Assembly (NCBI RefSeq): GCF_030272615.1
Contig: NC_081409.1
Location: forward strand, 611,937,755-612,001,754
DNA length: 64,000 bases
Reading direction: 5' to 3'
Source: Cryptomeria japonica
Lineage: Eukaryota; Streptophyta; Pinopsida; Cupressales; Cupressaceae
Positions 45,520-57,970 of this stretch are shown piece after piece. Within the stretch, counting starts at the first letter, position 1, and the number at the start of each line of letters is the position of its first letter. The notes beneath the pieces were generated by a model that searched no databases, was not told the origin of the DNA, and worked only from the letters and a program-made list of their open reading frames with translations. Made by a program: the position numbers and the translations under genes.

Positions 45520-46984
45520 TAGTATCAGGTGGGTATAGGGTATCAACTCCACCTGGTTTCACAAGTCTGAGCATGCCTTATATGTCTGATGGGAGTGGAA
45601 GAGATAGTTGTTGGACCCTAACTTGACCCATAGTTACACTCGTGTGAGTGTTTTTAGTCGGTTGTCTTTCTTGTCTGGCTGGTATGCAAGTCATAGTGCT
45701 TTGGTTTGGTCATTTGTGAGTCGTCATTTGATCATTCTTCATTTTGCGTGCTTTCATTCATTTGTATGGTTATTTAATTGAGTGGATGATGCTATATTGG
45801 TGTTGGCATAATTAGTTGATTATTATGCTCTCAGGATTATTGATTTAATTAAATTAATGATTTGCTAGAATTAAATGGTTAAATGGCTTATTTTATTATG
45901 CAAAGTTGTATTAACATTTTGTGGAAGGAAATAAATAATTGCCTAGCCATTTCAGTTTTAAATGCTTATGTTGAAAGAAAGTATTGTGAAAATGGAAATA
46001 GAAAATTAATAAAAGCTTTTCTTTTTACCTTTCCATTTGAATTTTGTATTTTATTTGTTGGAAAAGAATTATTTTTGGAAAAAGGGTAAATCCGATTGCT
46101 TTTTACTTTTTCAATAACTTAATCTAATTGGTGGAGGAAATTTTCAACCTAGAAAGTTTAGGTTGAAATTATTTTTCCCATATAATCCTGGGAGTTCACA
46201 AGAATGAGGGGGCAGAATTTTTGAAAGAGAAATTTGGAAAACCATTCTAGAAGAGGAGCCAGAATTGGATTTGGTTGCAAGGACTGGGATTCTTCCATCA
46301 TTTTGCTTGCTAGTTTGCTTGAAGGTTGGATAACCTCCTCTTGTTTGAAATTTAATTTTGAATATTTTAGTTGCTTCCTGTGTGTTGGAAAAATGCAAAT
46401 CTCTTGTAAATCCTTATTGAATGATTGGAATGGAAGAAAGAGTGCCCGTTATTGTTGATTTTGTGGAACTCATATCAAATGTTTGCATATAGGAAAGAAA
46501 TGGTTCATTTCTCTATTTGTTGTTTGTTATTTATTCTTGAAAATCAAATTCTTGAATTACCTCTTCTATTTGGAATAGAAAGAATTAGATTCATCTTGTT
46601 GTGTGCTTTATAGTATCTAATTTCCCAAGATTTGGGGTTTGTGTTCATAAAAATTGGTTGTTTACCTCTTGTTAGATGTAAGGAATTCTTCCTGTGTAGT
46701 GGAAGTGAGGAAATTGATCTTAATCCTTCTCCTATTTGTTAAATTCTTCTATCATTGCCTAAATCTTTATTTATTGGGTTCTTGTGTGATTTTAATTCAG
46801 CATTTACCTTATTGGTAAATATCCCTTTGTATTTTGGAGTTTGGCACTGTGTATGCACTCTCGTGAAATTAACAGGGGATGAATTGATTTCATGTTAAAT
46901 TGGTTTTTAAACACTAAGGAATTATAAATTCTATTATAAAATTAACCTTACCTTACCCCGTGATGGGCTAGCCCCACCACGTGG

Positions 46985-47308
46985 GTCAGTAGTGTCTGAC
47001 TACCCGCAGGTAGTAGCACTACCTTTCGGCAATACTGCTACGCGGTAGAAGCACTACTGGTCGGTAGGACTGCTACCAGTCGGCAATACTGCTATGCGGT
47101 AGCAGCACTACCGGTCGGTAGGGCTGCTACACTGTAGCAGAACTACCAATCAGTAGGACTGCTACCGGTCGGTACCAGTACTACCGGTCGGTAGAGGTTG
47201 CTACTAGAGGTAGCAGCACTACTGGTCAGTAGGCCTACTACCAGCGGTAGCAGTACTACCGATAGGTAGTGCCTGCTACTCTGACAACAACACTACCGCA
47301 GGTAGGCT
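46985..47308. repeat. Palindromic CTACCGGTCGGTAG repeat array in F LTR
   Basis: About 320 bp made of repeated, diverged short units built from ctaccggtcggtag, ctgctac and gcagcacta. The core is an inverted repeat, so each unit can form a small hairpin. It is markedly more G+C-rich than the LTR around it, and CCGG and CNG sites are dense. It does not code for anything recognisable. Confidence 0.85.
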
Positions 47309-49094
47309 TTGGCCCCCATGTAACCTTGTACCCTTTGCGGTACAACTTTTTATGTACCATTAATTTAATTTTTATAAAACGCAATAATTCAAAGTTGGTT
47401 TTTATGGTTAAATATCAATGGTAGTATAAAGTGATTTTTTTTATTATGTTGATTTAGTAAATTTATTTATTGAAATCAAGGCATGAATTATTAATTCAAA
47501 TTGGTAAATTTGGATGTATTCTGGAAACGGATTAAATGCCTATTATTAATTCATATTTTATTCGGTTGAATATTTAATGTGGATTTTATTCTGGTTGGAA
47601 TATTGAATTGAAAATTATATAGAGATTAATGAAGTTTTTGAATGAAAGGGTGTTTTTATTTTAGTTTTCAATCAATGAATTTGCATGTGCTTATGATGCT
47701 GATTTTCTCAAAGATTGTCTGAGTGCAGACTTAGTGAAATTAGCTTTCCTTGCAAAGAGTTATATTTGTGTTATTTCTCATATTTGGTTCAGTCATCCTG
47801 TTGTGGCGTAATTGGTACCTTTGACCAAGTGATATATGATGACCTCATTGTCTTAACCATGTAGTGTCTTTGCCTTATAGTTAACCAAGAGTGAGTATGT
47901 CCTTGTTTTGACCACTTGTATTTGGATAGTGGTGTTATAATTGTCTGCTTCGTCATAGGGTCCTCATGGAGTGACCATGTTTTTTTAGTGTCCTTTGAGA
48001 GAGTGGATTTTGAGTGGGGGCCATGCCCAAAGTGGATGGCACGATAACCCATCGAAATTCAGATAATAAGTGATAATATAATTAACTGATTAGGTGGGTG
48101 GTTTATAAAATTATATAAGATATTGTACCTCACACATGGGTGAGTGCTTGTAAAGGGCTCATGATGTAGTGGGAAGGCCTAGAATGGAAAACCGACCACC
48201 TTGTCTTCATGAAAGGCTAGTAGGGTCCACATGAGACTTAGTTGGATCCAGAGGCTCGGGAAAGGTTACCAGGATAACTTGGGATGGGGGTCAAGACCTA
48301 TGGAGGCTGACCATGCTAACCATCATAAGCTATGCGATGAAACTCTCTCTTTAGGTTCACTTGTGTTTTGTGATGTCGATTCACTTGTGTTTTGTGATGT
48401 CGAGTCACTTGTGTATTGTGATATTGAGTCACCTGGATTATTGTGGAGTCATATTGTGTTGTCATGGTGTCGTATTGTTCTGTCGACCATGTCATACTTT
48501 TTCTTGCTTGATGGTCCTCTTCTATCTTCTAGCATGGTGGGGTGATTCCATTTTGGGAAATTACATGGTTGGGTGGTAGTGCCACTTCCCATCGGATGTT
48601 CTTGTTCATACCTTCATGTGAGGATTGGCTTTGCAGGTGTTTCTGTGGTTTGTGGCTCATGTTCTATCTCATGTTTGGAGATTATTGTTCTTTGGAGACC
48701 TATGTGGTCAATTGTATAAATTGAAATTATGTAACCTTGTATTTGGTTAAGTTATAACTTTATATGTATTTTGAGAGCCATGTATTGGAAGATCAATGTA
48801 ATCCAAGTGTGAGATGTTGCTTATCAGCTTTCTTTATGATTTGTGTAAATGCATATTGAAGAGAAATTATATTTTAAACTTTCAATCTTTAAATAATGTA
48901 ACTATTATTGCATATGGCTTATTATGTTCTATGTGTTTTGATGGATTATTGGATTAATTGTAATTGTGGAATTTAACTCTTGGTTTTATTCTTCGTTGGT
49001 AACCCTTAAGGAATTATGGTGTGAGTCTTCTGCTTGTGTTATTATTGTGCAAACGTTGTTTTGATTAATTAGAAAATCAAGTTTTAAGTACCCC

Positions 49095-49103
49095 AAACCT
49101 TTT
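49095..49103. repeat. Possible target duplication of LINE 2, left copy
   Basis: AAACCTTTT here and at 57962-57970, at the two ends of LINE 2. It is short and AT-rich, so chance is possible. No clear poly(A) tail adjoins it. Confidence 0.4.
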
Positions 49104-49264
49104 ACATATAGATCAAAAGAAAGATCATCAAAGATCAACTAGACCAGCATAAAGACAACATACAAAAGACTGGAAAGAAAACCAACAACTCGAATAGATA
49201 ACAAAAAACTAGGAGCAACAAAGCAAAAAAAATGGAAAAGAAAGACCTAGACAACTAGAAACAC

Positions 49265-50990
49265 CTACAGAGACTTAAGAAGTTTAGCAGCCTTGATGAC
49301 CACTAGGTCATAATTCGCTGAAGAAACTTTGAGCTCTTCAATTTCCTTGTTTGGCTTTTTCTCCCTCTTCTTGCCTCGGGTCCTCATTCTTGGTCATTGC
49401 ACACTTTCCACACCCTCCATATCAGGTTCCTGCTCTAGGGATCCCTTCTCATTCTCTAGCTTACTGATCAAGCTTTTGATGTTGTCAGCCGAGGCCTTCA
49501 GAATGTTATAACTGTGTTCAACAATGCTTCTGAGACAGGTATCGATTTTGTTGAGTCTATTTTCAGCATCCACCATTCTCTGGTCCCTAACAGTGTCATT
49601 GTGTTTTATTTCCTCTGGGGCCTTCTCCACTTGCTCAAACCTTAGATTGAAGGAATGCCTAATCTCTTCAGCTCTAGCTATAGTCTTTCCCAAATCATCA
49701 ACATGCTCAGCCATGGATTTACCTTCACCGATGCCAATAGTCTCCAGAATTTAAATCCTATGACTTAGATTCTTGTTTTCCTCCACAAATTTCTTATGAC
49801 TATTTATGAGCCAGTCGAGGGTGTTTACAAACACCTAAACCCTCAATAGAAGAGTTAGAAGCGGGGATTTTTTCACCAACCTTGGCCTGATCAGTTTTGG
49901 TGTCTTCACCAGCGATATTCTGTTCGGCATCACCACCAACACTCTGGTTGAAACCATCCCCCGTGATCTCCTTCTCAATGTTTTGGTTCGCATCTGAATC
50001 CTTTCTCTGCTCTTTGTCCTCCATCTTCAGCTTAGAATTGCCTTGCCTTTTCTGCTTTTTCCTTTTCTGATAAGAATATTTAGGTTTCTTCTTCTGAGGG
50101 GATGAAGAGTCATCCTTTTCAAAGTCCTCAGAGACCTCCTCCTCCGAGGAAGAGTGAATCTGGAAGACCTTCTCTTTGATTTTTTTCTTGCCCTTGGAAG
50201 AGGATGACGTATTGCTCTCTTGTTTTCTTTTCTTACCCAATTCAACCTTGGAGTCCTCCAGGCTCTCCTCAGTCTCACTTTTCGAATCACTGGCAGAATC
50301 CTCACCCACAGAAAATTTAGAGTCCGACCCTTCCTCCTCAGATTTAGAGACAGAAAGCTAGGGGTGGGTGATTTGATTATCTTTAATATGTTCATAGATT
50401 AGAACCATTAGACCTTGGTGCATAGCAATGTCTCCCTTAGGGTTCTCTTTGTGGGCTTTGATAGTGACATTGATCGAGCAAATCAGGAAATAGGGAATGT
50501 TAACTTTGTCTTCATACCTGAAGTGGTTGAGAAACACGAAATGGTAGTCATAGACTTTGGTAAATCTGTCATCCAGAGTGTTGTAGTGTATGATTGCAAA
50601 CATAACCTCCCTTCAAGGCTTAGAAAAGGCCCTGGGAGGGTAGTAGGTCTTGATAAGCTTAACCAGGCGCTTCTTCTCCTTAATAGTTTCAGGGTATCGC
50701 TCGATGGCCTCCTTGTTAAGCTTTCTATCCCTATAGAAATTACTTCCCTCCCTCCAGAGACCCATCACCTAAGCAATGAGGTCTTCATCGATGGTGATAG
50801 TTTGATCTCCCATTTTTAGGGTGCCCTTCCTCTAATTTTTGGTGAAAAAATTAGTGATTTTTGCATCCCTCCCATGGATTCTTTCCATGTACTTTGTTAG
50901 CCCGCCCTTCTACAAGTTACTCCATATTTCCTCCTTTTGTTTCCATTCTTTACAATTACTGGGCTCATAGCGACGCTTGTTACCTCCCAT
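49265..50990 (-). pseudogene. LINE 2 third ORF (gag-like, unknown)
   Basis: An ATG at 50990 opens MGGNKRRYEPSNCKEWKQKE, matching the LINE 1 third ORF from the first residue. One frame runs to 49800 with stops only; a frameshift or stop near 49790 leads into 49714-49265. In order: ITIDEDLIA near residue 63, the conserved block FVFLNHFRYEDKVNIPYFLI and AMHQGLMVLIYEHIK, a long Ser/Glu/Lys acidic-basic region, and a C-terminal coiled coil (AEHVDDLGKTIARAEEIRHS and SLISKLENEKGSLEQE). About 575 codons, ending at a TAG at 49265-49267. The conserved block is the most constrained part between the two copies. Function unknown. Confidence 0.75.
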
Positions 50991-51179
50991 GATTTCACAG
51001 CTCAAACCAGAAACTCGAGAGTTGCAGATATATAATAGAAAGAAATCTCTAGATGTGGCCCCAAAAACCCAGAAAGTGTGGGAGAAGGTGGCATTTGTCT
51101 TATCATTATTGGTACTGACCCAATAATAATTAATATTAGTTCTCCAAGTCATGTCATTAATCATTATATAGTCCATTTA

Positions 51180-51960
51180 AGATCTCTGAGGTGCAGTTAT
51201 ATCTATCCATGAAAATGATTGATCTGGCATCATTAAGAAGATCCTCTTCACCCTTCTAGGTAATCATGTTGTCATGAGTGACCACCACGTTAGATGCCCA
51301 ATCAGCAGGGCCATTTGCTTCCTGATAAATGTGAGAGATAAACATTTATCAAATGTTTAAATAAGATCCCTAGCAGGCTTAATAATATTGTTAATAGTCC
51401 ATGAGGGCTTGGTAATTCCTTTAAGGAAGTTAATGATATTATTAGAGTCCCCCTCGATCCAGAGATAAGGACAGTTCCACCTTTTAGCCAAAAGGATGCC
51501 TTGGAGAGCAGCCATAGCTTCCTCCATATGGTTAGTTTTGCAACCTATAGGAACAACAACAATTTCCTTACAAATGCCATTTACATCTCTGAGAATTACA
51601 CCACATCTCGCTGGTCCAGGATTTCCTTTAGCAACACCGTCAAAGTTGATTTTGAACCATCCAAGAGGGGGAGAGTACCACTTAGCTTCTAGTCTCTTAC
51701 TTTGTATAGTATCAATCCTAATATCACTCTTCAAGTTCCAGGAGTTGAGGATGTGACCTTCCAGGTAATTTACAGGAGTGCAAGGTTCTCGAATGGTCCT
51801 GAGGTTCTCCATTATAGCCCTTTGAATTTTCTGAAAAACAATAGCCTGGGAAGAGAGAGCTGCCACAAAGTTCTCAAAGAGGGATTAGACCAATGGTAGC
51901 TCCAAGAATGGAAAAAGTCTTGAATAGAGTTAGGGAACACCCATACCATACAAAAATTCT
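51180..51960 (-). pseudogene. LINE 2 RNase H
   Basis: 51866-51357 shows KINFDGVAKGNPGPARCGVI, the catalytic-Glu helix NHMEEAMAALQG (intact here, unlike LINE 1) and WIEGDSNNIINFLKG. The HIYQEANG-like end lies near 51310 after a frameshift. It is in order with the zinc-binding domain upstream. Confidence 0.85.
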
Positions 51961-52850
51961 TAAGAAATATTTCTCAGATAGAGACAGTGAAAGAATGGTG
52001 AATATCCAAGTGGTCCACAAACTCTTCCTCCTCGTGACACAAAACACACGTATTGGGGGGATTAAAACCTCTAATCTTCAAGTTGTCTAGAGTCAAAATT
52101 TTGTTTTGGAGGATAGTCCAGTAGAAGATTTTGATCTTCAGAATAAGACCCTTGATCCAAGATTTAGACCAGAAGGGGTTCTCTGAGAGGGTTGGAGTCA
52201 GCACTCCATACATGGAAGAAACAGTAAGGTTGTCTTTGGGCTCAATTTTCAAAATAAGAATATCTCATTCATTATTCAGCCAAGCAGAAAACAAGTGTTT
52301 CTTTAGATTGATGAGGCCAGGGTGTATACCTTCAATATTTTTCCATTTGTCACCTATCTAGTACCCCTCAACCAAGGAACCAAAAACTCTTTTACAAGGG
52401 GCAGCAAAAGGGGCTCAATCAGGGATTTCTAGAAAAGGCTTATCAAACAACGAGGGATCTTCTCAAAATCTAACTTTCCTACCATTACCAACTCTCCATT
52501 TAACCCCTTTAGCTATGCTTTCTTTACACTTTGAAGCATGGTTCCAAATGTGAGAGCCATTGATGTTGAAATCAGAGTTGATGAAAGAGAAAAGAGATGA
52601 AGACAAGAGAGGATACTTACTTCTCCAAATTTCACACCACTCACCGTTAGAGTGGAACAATCTCCACATCTGTTTGGACAAAAGAGCTTCATTGAGAGTC
52701 TTGATTCTCCTTAGATCCAGACCACCCTTGATTTTTGATCTACAAACCTTGTCCCAAGCCACTAAAGCCATTCTCTTCTTTTCCTCAACCCCAGACCAAA
52801 GAATTTTTTTTTTGGATTTTTTCAATAGCATAAGCAAACTTAACCGGGAA
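51961..52850 (-). pseudogene. LINE 2 ORF2 distal part with zinc-binding domain
   Basis: 52252-51974 contains TILQNKILTLDNLKIRGF and the zinc pattern CVLCHEEEEFVDHLDIHH, where the final Cys reads as His. 52837-52463 contains MALVAWDKVCRSKIKGGLDL and LRRIKTLNEALLSKQMWRLF, the conserved RT-distal segment of plant LINEs. Stops between the pieces. Confidence 0.8.
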
Positions 52851-53694
52851 TTCTGAAGAGACGTAGAGCATAAATAGGAATTCTTTGAAGGGATGCTTTA
52901 AGAAGTTGTAACTTTCCAACTTGAATTAAGAGAACACCTTTCCAACTAGCAAGATTTCTCTAAAATTTATCCACCAAAGAAATCTAAAAGGAATCAAGGG
53001 GAGAGATGCCCAGGGAGAGGCCAAGGTAGGTAGCAAGAAGAAAAACAATCTAACATTCTAGAATTTTGCTAATTCTATGTTGTCTTTTCTCAGGAGTGTT
53101 GATGAAAAACACTTCACTTTTAACCCAGTTGATAAGTCGGCCAGAAGTAGATGCATACTTTCACAGGGTGTCCTTCAGGATTTTGGCTTCCAAAATAATG
53201 GAATCCCCAAAATGATGGTATCACAAGAGGGTTGGTGGGAGCAAGTGTGATCAGTAGAAGAGGGTTGGAGACCTTTAAAGATACCTCTAGTCACTGTACT
53301 TTCCATGTACCTACCAAAGCATTCAGCCAAAATGATGAAGACAATTGGGGAGATGGGATCCCCTTGCCTAAAACCTCTGGAGGTTTTAAAAAAAGGGGAG
53401 GGGGAGTTGTTAAGAAGAACAACAAAGGAGGTGGAGGAGAGAAGCTTCTTCAAGAGGTCCACACATCTGTTAGAGAAGCCAAAAGCCAAGAGAACCTTCA
53501 TGAGGATGGACCAGTCTACCCGGTCATAAGCCTTGGAGAGATCAAGCTTGAGAATAAAACCCTACTTCTTGTCTATAAAAAGGAAATGGATATTCTCATG
53601 GACAGTAATGATGGAATCAATAATTTTCCTTCCTGGCACAAAACCATTCTATTGAAGACTGATCGGGGAGGGAAGGACATTCAAGAGTCTAGAG

Positions 53695-54566
53695 GTGAGG
53701 ACCTTGGAAATAATCTTATAGAAAGAGTTGCATAAACTGATAGGCCTGAACTTATCCATGGAGTCAACTCCTTGAATTTTGGGGATCAAAGAAATGAAGG
53801 TGCCATTAATTTCTTTCAGTAATCTTCTTGCCCCAAAAAATTCTTTAACCCCATTGGAGACATCTTTCCCAAAAATATCCCAAAACTCTTGGAAGAAGAA
53901 CATACGGAAACCATTAGGACCAGGAGCTTTATTGCCCTCAAAAGAAAAGATAGCATTTCTAATCTCCAAGTCCGAAGGGATGGAAGTAAAAAAAGAATTC
54001 TTATGCTCATCAATAAGGCAAGGAATTTTCTGGAGGAAGGCATTTTGAGCATCATCATCCAAGTTTTGATCCCTACAAAGAAGATCAGAGAATAAACTTT
54101 TTGCCTCATTTCTAGTCTCCTCCTCCTTGACCAGCTCCACATTGTTCACCATCAGTTTTTTGATCCTATTAGCAGCTTTGTGTTTGATAGTTGACATATG
54201 GAAGAATCTGGTGTTCTTATTACCTTCCTTCAACCAAATACATCTAGATATTTGCTTCCAAAAAACTTCTTCTTTTGCAATGATATCATGGTATCTTTTG
54301 AGGATCTCATTTTCTTTTGCAATTGTGACAGTGGAGAATCCATCCTTCTGGATTTGGACCTGAATTTTGTTGAGGTCTTCCTGAATTTTTCCTTTAGCCT
54401 CAAAAATATTCCCAAAGTTGGATTTATTCTAGGTCTTTATGTTATCTTTTATGCTTTTAAGTTTCTTCACAACTCTATACATGGCAGTACCCTCAACTTG
54501 AATGTTCCACCATTCCTGAATTTTATGAGTCATTTTTTCCAACCTAAAGGGAAAATTCTTTCTCTA
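53695..54566. repeat. 872-bp tandem duplication, copy 1
   Basis: Matches 54567-55438 at a constant offset of 872 bp. About six substitutions were noticed by eye, so the duplication is young relative to the decay of the LINE. Confidence 0.95.
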
Positions 54567-55438
54567 GTAAGGACCTTGGAAATAATCTTATAGAAAGAGT
54601 TGCATAAACTAATAGGCCTGAACTTATCCATGGAGTCAACTCCTTGAATTTTGGGGATCAAAGAAATGAAGGTGCCATTAATTTCTTTCAGTAATCTTCT
54701 TGCCCCAAAAAATTCTTTAACCCCATTGGAGACATCTTTCCCAACAATATCCCAAAACTCTTGGAAGAAGAACATACGGAAACCATTAGGACCAGGAGCT
54801 TTATTGCCCTCAGAAGAAAAGATAGCATTTCTAATCTCCAAGTCCGAAGGGATGGAAGTAAAAAAAGCATTCTTATGCTCATCAATAAGGCAAGGAATTT
54901 TCTGGAGGAAGGCATTTTGAGCATCATCATCCAAGTTTTGATCCCTACAAAGAAGATCAGAGAATAAACTTTTTGCCTCATTTCTAGTCTCCTCCTCCTT
55001 GACCAACTCCACATTGTTCACCATCAGTTTTTTGATCCTATTAGCAGCTTTGTGTTTGATAGTTGACATATGGAAGAATCTGGTGTTCTTATTACCTTCC
55101 TTCAACCAAATACATCTAGATCTTTGCTTCCAAAAAACTTCTTCTTTTGCAATGATATCATGGTATCTTTTGAGGATCTCATTTTCTTTTGCAATTGTGA
55201 CAGTGGAGAATCCATCCTTCTGGATTTGGACCTGAATTTTGTTGAGGTCTTCCTGAATTTTTCCTTTAGCCTCAAAAATATTCCCAAAGTTGGATTTATT
55301 CTAGGTCTTTATGTTATCTTTTATGCTTTTAAGTTTCTTCACAACTCTATACATGGCAGTACCCTCAACTTGAATGTTCCACCATTCCTGAATTTTATGA
55401 GTCATTTTTTCCAACCTAAAGGGAAAATTCTTTCTCTA
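54567..55438. repeat. 872-bp tandem duplication, copy 2
   Basis: Directly abuts copy 1. The junction has a few bases of microhomology (agtaaggacc here, ggtgaggacc at the start of copy 1). Confidence 0.95.
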
Positions 55439-56147
55439 GTTGATAGGGTCAGCAATAAGAGTTATAGGGTAGTGGTCAAACCCAACACGAATGTGAGTAG
55501 ATAGAGAGAAGAAATAATGTCTAAACCAATCATCGGATATAAGAGCCCTGTCAAGGCAAACTTGAATAAGGTCATTTCCAGCCCTCCTATCAGTCCAAGT
55601 GTAGTTGAAACCCTACATCTCCACATTATTAAGGTCCTGAGTGTTTATAAAATCAATGAGGGCCAGTCTACTGTCCAGCTGAGAAGGGAAATCACCAAAT
55701 TTTCCCTCCTCTTTCAATGGGGTATTAAAGTCTCCCATGACCAGCCAACTGAGGTTCTTGAAGTTGTCCCTTATTTCCATAAGTTTTTTCCAAAACTTGC
55801 TTCTGGCTTTCAAGGTATTGGGAGCATAGATGTTTGTGAGGACCCAAGAGGTGTCATCCTTTAAATGCTCAAACTTAATGCAAGAAAAATTGCTCTCTTG
55901 AATAAGAACTTGACCTCTAATATTATTGAGATTCCAGATTGTTGCAATGCCTCTAGAGGCACCTTCAGAGCTACCACCACGGATGCTACCAAATTTAAAG
56001 AAATTCAAAGCTTCAACCTTTTCTCTACTCATATTAGTTTCTTGAATAAGAAAAATGTCAGGTTTACTATCCCTAATCATATTCCTAATAACATCATGCT
56101 TGTGGGGATTAATAAGTCCCCTTATGTTCTAAGAAACAATCTTCATA
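55439..56147 (-). pseudogene. LINE 2 endonuclease (ORF2 N-terminus)
   Basis: ORF2 starts at an ATG near 56147 (MKIVS, then TAG, then NIRGL: the conserved Trp of the usual 'WNIRGL' entry is a stop). It continues with PDIFLIQETNMSREKVEALN, WVLTNIYAP and WLVMGDFNTPLKEEGKFG, the APE-type endonuclease motifs. The distal part (TWTDRRAGN-like and the SDH motif region) lies at 55620-55450 with frameshifts. Confidence 0.85.
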
Positions 56148-56277
56148 ATCACTTAATAGTTCCTAACTCCTTCAGAGTCCTTTGAGTCCCATCTACTATG
56201 TTCTTGCTAGCCCCCTGATCTTTGACTTTGTGGTTTGAAGGTCGTCCTGGGGATGAGGAGACATACCCTACATCAAC

Positions 56278-57929
56278 TTAAGCAATTCTCCTAGACTTCC
56301 TTATTTGGGCAGTAGAGGGAGTGGAGCCTTTCTTGTTCCTATGTTTTGGAATTTTCCACTCGGCTTCTTTCTCAAGACCTACTTCAAGATCACTAAGGAG
56401 TCTAGAAATCTCCTCTTCATTACCCCAGATAGGTGATCTGGATTCATGTGAAGAGCTATTAACTATTTTAGAGGCATGATATGAACCAGAAAGATTCAGT
56501 CCCAAGATAACATAGTTTTGGGCCTCTTGAAAATCAGAACTATTTGTGAGAGGGGAAGAGTCAACATTCTCTTCATGTGATCTAGTGATCTCCCCTTCCT
56601 TAGATTGTTCCACTTCCTTAATATCCTTATCCTTTTAATTGTCTTCGTTGGAAGCTTCCTTACTAGCCAAGGTGTCAACAATCACCATCTAGGTAGTTTC
56701 TTTAGAAGATTCATTTTGTTCTTTTATTTCCTCTCTTGGGATATGCCCTCCCAGGATATTATCTACTCCCGTACGTTCCTTCCTCAAATATTCTTGGGGA
56801 AATGATTATTAGAAATAGAGGCTAAGGAGACCACATCCTTGTTCTCCCCCAAGGGTCCAAAAAAGTTAATCTTAACTGGGTCAGCTTCCTTGTTTTCTAT
56901 ATTTTTGACTTGCTAGACCGTTTTCTTCGGAGCCTGTCTACTCTCAACTACAATTTGGCTTGCTTGTTATCCCCTCTGGGCTTTAGAGGGAAATGTTTAG
57001 CCCAGTGACCTATTTTTTTACAATGGAAACAAGCAAAGGGGATGGATTCATATTTGATTTGTTGTTTCCAAGTACCCAACTTAGACACAATATCTATCTG
57101 CTCAGGCATATTTGCATCGTGGGAAATCCCTAAATAGAATATGGCATGAGTGAGCCTTCTTCTTGCAGCTATGACTAGATCTATTGAGAGGAGCTCACCA
57201 AAAGAGCTTGCAATACCTAAGAAAATACTTTATGCCCACTATTCAAGAGGTAGACTTGGGAGCTTAACCAAGACTAGGACTTGCACCAGAAGAGATTCAC
57301 TCATATTTAGATTTGGGTGCCATTTCTGGAGGACCAGAGCTATCTTTACAACCAACCAAGGGCTACCACAAAGAATCCTTATTTTGTCTTCTTCACAGGA
57401 AAAGGCAAAGGAGAGAAGGCCTTTGGGCAGAGCCAAAATTTCAACATTGCCTTTCAAAGCCCATTTTCAATTAACATAAGCCCTAACAACCTCAAAGTTT
57501 GGGCGTGGTCCCATGAATTTACCCACCAGAGAATTTGACATACTACTTATGTTATGATCCAAAATCAAGTCAGGAATAGAGATGGAAAACTTACCACTAG
57601 TCAAGTCCAATATGTTCTAAATAGGGGGCAGGGAAGATTTCCCAGATGGTCTAGTTCCAAAGATGGTTGACCACCTTCTAATTTATTTTCCATTCTCCAA
57701 TACAACTTCACATGGGCTGGACCCCCCAACCGGGTTTCTAGGACCCACATTCTTTTATGACAGAGTACCCAGCCTGCAGAATATCTAGAGGCTTGTCCTT
57801 GTCCCCCATCTGGCTAGCTCCACCGATCTAGCCACTACCTCCATTGGAACTAGAGTTCCCGCCTTGCAGAGAATTCAAAATTTGAATTCTTCCATTGCCG
57901 CCTACTCCTCCTCCATGTGAGCTCTCCAT
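56278..57929 (-). pseudogene. LINE 2 ORF1 (RNA-binding protein)
   Basis: An ATG at 57929 opens MESSHGGGVGGNGRIQILNS. A DUF4283-like domain follows at about 57480-57150 (LALPKGLLSFAFSCEEDKIR, GSPWLVVKIALVLQKWHPNL). A zinc knuckle near 57030 has its last Cys read as Phe (CFHCKKIGHWAKHF). The C-terminal segment 56613-56278 is acidic with a basic end (KHRNKKGSTPSTAQIRKSRR). Plant L1 ORF1 proteins bind the element RNA. Several stops are present. Confidence 0.8.
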
Positions 57930-57961
57930 GACAAAGGTCCCTTGATTTGTCGATCTTTGGA

Positions 57962-57970
57962 AAACCTTTT
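57962..57970. repeat. Possible target duplication of LINE 2, right copy
   Basis: AAACCTTTT, matching 49095-49103. Confidence 0.4.

Larger units (their letters stand above)
52851..55438 (-). pseudogene. LINE 2 reverse transcriptase with internal tandem duplication
   Basis: The RT N-terminal segment (GNKAPGPNGFRMFFFQEFWD, INGTFISLIPKIQGVDSMDK, FRPISLCNSFYKIISKVL) appears twice, at 55105-54530 and 54233-53649, because 872 bp are duplicated in tandem. 53501-53175 carries GFRQGDPISPIVFIILAECF. The catalytic box near 53205 is damaged (CDTIILG, first Asp of the usual pair lost). The 872-bp unit is not a multiple of three, so the duplication also breaks the frame. Confidence 0.85.
49104..57961 (-). 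mobile_element. LINE 2: near full-length L1-type LINE with three ORFs
   Basis: On the minus strand: ORF1 (57929-56278), ORF2 with endonuclease, RT, zinc-binding domain and RNase H (56147 to about 51180), then a third ORF (50990-49265). It lies within the left LTR of element F and contains an 872-bp tandem duplication in the RT region. All ORFs have stops. It is related to LINE 1 over all shared domains. Confidence 0.85.

Noticed and set aside
46985-47308. Satellite or CRISPR interpretation of the CTACCGG array
   Set aside because: Units are irregular in length and the array is a single block inside one LTR, so it is neither a CRISPR nor a genomic satellite on this evidence.
53779-55504. Paired plus-strand ORFs at 53779, 54198, 54651 and 55070
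   Set aside because: They are antisense shadows of the LINE 2 RT, duplicated with the 872-bp unit.
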